Positions 4,613 through 5,832 of a DNA stretch of 5,832 nucleotides are shown piece after piece (the stretch's first letter is position 1; each line of letters begins with the position of its first letter). The notes under the pieces were generated by a model that saw only the letters and a list, made by a program, of their open reading frames with translations, was not told the DNA's origin and made no database searches. This DNA is from Actinomycetota bacterium (GTDB lineage Bacteria; Actinomycetota; Actinomycetes; Streptosporangiales; Streptosporangiaceae). Location: positions 5,588 to 11,419 of the forward strand of contig PMOU01000656.1 in the NCBI GenBank assembly GCA_003161205.1, in the 5' to 3' direction. Made by a program: the position numbers and the translations under genes.

Positions 4613-5832
4613 ATGATCGAAGCCAGGCCGCTGCCTCGCAGGGTCCGGGTCATACGGAGGCTGACCCGGGAACTGCCGCCAGCGCGATGCGGAGTCGCGT
4701 GGATACCGCGGATCGAGATGCCCGGCGCGGATGGCGTCATCCTGCTCACCGACCACTACGTGCCGCGGGCGGACCAGGAACGGGGAACGATCCTGGTCCG
4801 CACCCCGTACGGCCGCGGGTTTCCCTGGGCCCACCTGTACGGGGTGGCCTTCGCCGAGCAGGGCTACCACGTCCTGCTGCAGAGCTGCCGCGGTACCGGC
4901 GGATCGGCCGGCGGCTTCGAGCCGTTCCGGAACGAGGCCGCCGACGGGCAGGCCACCGTCGCCTGGCTGCGCGAACAGGACTGGTTCAACGGCAGGCTCG
5001 GTACCATCGGCGCGAGTTACCTGGCCTATACGCAGCTCGTGCTGGCCGCCAAACCGCCGCCCGAGCTGAAAGCGGCTGTCGTCCAGGTCGGCATCAGCGA
5101 TCCGTCGGCGACCGTCTATCCCGGTGGCGTCTTCGCGCTCGCCAACATGCTGTCCGCTACCGCGGCTACCTTTTCCAGCCAGGGCATGATGCGGGCGGCG
5201 CGGATGCTGATCGGGCTCCAGCTTCGGTATAAGCGGGCCGCCCGGATCCTGCCGCTCCGGCAGGCTTGCCGTCAGGCGCTGGGTGAACCAGTGCCGTTCC
5301 TGGAGAAATGGCTCGAGCTCGGCGGTCCAGACGATGCGTACTGGCAGGAGATAACCCCTGATCTGGCCGGCTGGCAGGCGCCGACGGCCGTGCAGGGCGG
5401 GTGGTACGACGCCGCGCTCGACCAGAGCCTCGCCCAGTACGCGGCGCTTCGAGCCCAGGGGTGCGAGGTGAGCCTCCTGGTCGGCCCGTGGAGCCACGCC
5501 TCCGCGTTCGCCAAGGATGGGCTGAGGCGGATCTCGCGCGAGGCCCTGGCCTGGATGGACGCGCACCTGGCCGGTGATGCCGGAGATGAGCGGGCGGCAC
5601 CGGTCCAGGTGTTCGCGGGCGGGTCGGCCGATTGGCGCGAGCTGGCCGAGTGGCCGCCGCACAACGGCGAGCAGACGTGGTATGTGCACGGCGGCGGCCA
5701 GCTCAGCCGCGACGCTCCGGACGGCACCGCTCCAGACGGCGCTGTTCCGGAGGGCGCCGCTCCGACGGGCACTGGGCAGTCGTCCTGGCGCTACGACCCC
5801 GCGGACCCGACCCCTTCGGTGGGCGGCCAGCT
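4613..5832 (+). CDS. CocE/NonD-family alpha/beta-hydrolase (S15-like), C-terminus beyond window
   Basis: This is a serine hydrolase of the cocaine esterase / X-Pro dipeptidyl-peptidase superfamily, which cleaves esters or amides; the actual substrate is unknown. ATG 4613 has GGGAGGA four bases upstream. 406 codons are visible without a stop; family members usually have about 540-600, so roughly a quarter is missing. The catalytic core runs from about residue 34: TDHYVPR, ILVRTPYGRG, QSCRGTGGSAGGFEPF (90-105), the nucleophile motif GASYLAYTQ with Ser135, the acid in GWYD with Asp266, and VGPWSHAS with His295, giving a complete triad. A helical cap lies between about 180 and 255. The C-terminal jelly-roll domain begins near 328 (PVQVFAGG, QTWYVHGGG). 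An APDGT-like repeat sits at 368-387. There is no signal peptide (an Arg-rich start without a hydrophobic core), so it is probably cytoplasmic. It is likely controlled by the divergent TetR. Confidence 0.9.
   Translation, partial: MIEARPLPRRVRVIRRLTRELPPARCGVAWIPRIEMPGADGVILLTDHYVPRADQERGTILVRTPYGRGFPWAHLYGVAFAEQGYHVLLQSCRGTGGSAGGFEPFRNEAADGQATVAWLREQDWFNGRLGTIGASYLAYTQLVLAAKPPPELKAAVVQVGISDPSATVYPGGVFALANMLSATAATFSSQGMMRAARMLIGLQLRYKRAARILPLRQACRQALGEPVPFLEKWLELGGPDDAYWQEITPDLAGWQAPTAVQGGWYDAALDQSLAQYAALRAQGCEVSLLVGPWSHASAFAKDGLRRISREALAWMDAHLAGDAGDERAAPVQVFAGGSADWRELAEWPPHNGEQTWYVHGGGQLSRDAPDGTAPDGAVPEGAAPTGTGQSSWRYDPADPTPSVGGQ
5714..5773 (+). repeat. four tandem 15-bp units inside the hydrolase gene
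   Basis: The bases encode APDGT, APDGA, VPEGA and APTGT in a row (residues 368-387 of the hydrolase), four diverged 15-bp units with the pattern GCTCC-GACGG-C. The run lies after the WYVHGGG strand that normally leads into the C-terminal domain, as an added flexible loop. Such in-frame units can expand or contract by replication slippage without breaking the gene. Confidence 0.6.

Noticed and set aside
4541..5689. 382-codon open frame on the minus strand
   Set aside because: It lies antisense to the CocE-type hydrolase, whose catalytic motifs are clear; long antisense frames are common in GC-rich genes. The peptide is low-complexity Arg/Pro/Gly and has no domain.
1..5832. CRISPR array, tRNA/rRNA, insertion sequence or integration site
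   Set aside because: I saw no regularly spaced repeats, no tRNA-like cloverleaf with a T-loop sequence, no transposase motif and no flanking direct repeats around the low-GC segment.

Overview
The window comes from a high-GC actinomycete, probably of the Streptomyces or Streptosporangium type. The grounds are strong third-position GC in most genes, GTG starts, a GAF-ANTAR regulator, and a divergent TetR/CocE-type hydrolase pair. It holds three well-recognised genes (GAF-ANTAR, TetR, CocE/NonD hydrolase), one good distant match (a secreted GH43-type beta-propeller), a cut-short PAS gene, a pair of tiny damaged ORFs, and a gene fragment at the left edge.

Layout. Bases 1-110 are the first 36 codons of an unidentified minus-strand gene. 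Bases 111-557 contain no convincing gene but three perfect inverted repeats that would fold into hairpins. Bases 558-972 carry two tiny plus-strand ORFs joined by a GTGA overlap; each seems to have suffered a +1 frame change. They converge on a minus-strand pair, a PAS-domain protein (2294-2004) that stops halfway through its fold, followed one base later by a GAF-ANTAR regulator (2002-1019). A hairpin lies between the converging units. Bases 2295-2753 are an intergenic region that becomes noticeably AT-richer.

The plus-strand gene at 2754-3773 encodes a secreted five-bladed-propeller (GH43-like) glycosidase. Its base composition is much lower in GC than its neighbours (31 of 60 bases G+C in 3361-3420, against 45 of 60 in 4141-4200), which suggests horizontal acquisition. 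Its complete signal peptide is reached only by starting at a CTG codon. It ends 11 bp from the end of a convergent TetR repressor gene (4507-3785). TetR is divergent from a CocE/NonD alpha/beta-hydrolase (4613 to the window edge). The 105-bp gap between them carries a promoter-like pair of hexamers, a 15-bp palindrome and a 10-bp direct repeat spaced 33 bp apart: a likely autoregulated repressor/hydrolase switch.

I do not see a clear new multi-gene system. The most unusual signals are the CTG start of the GH43-like gene, the split and truncated PAS / GAF-ANTAR pair with a TTA codon near its likely start, the paired frameshifts in 558-972, the structured intergenic segment 341-416, and the tetR/hydrolase operator region.
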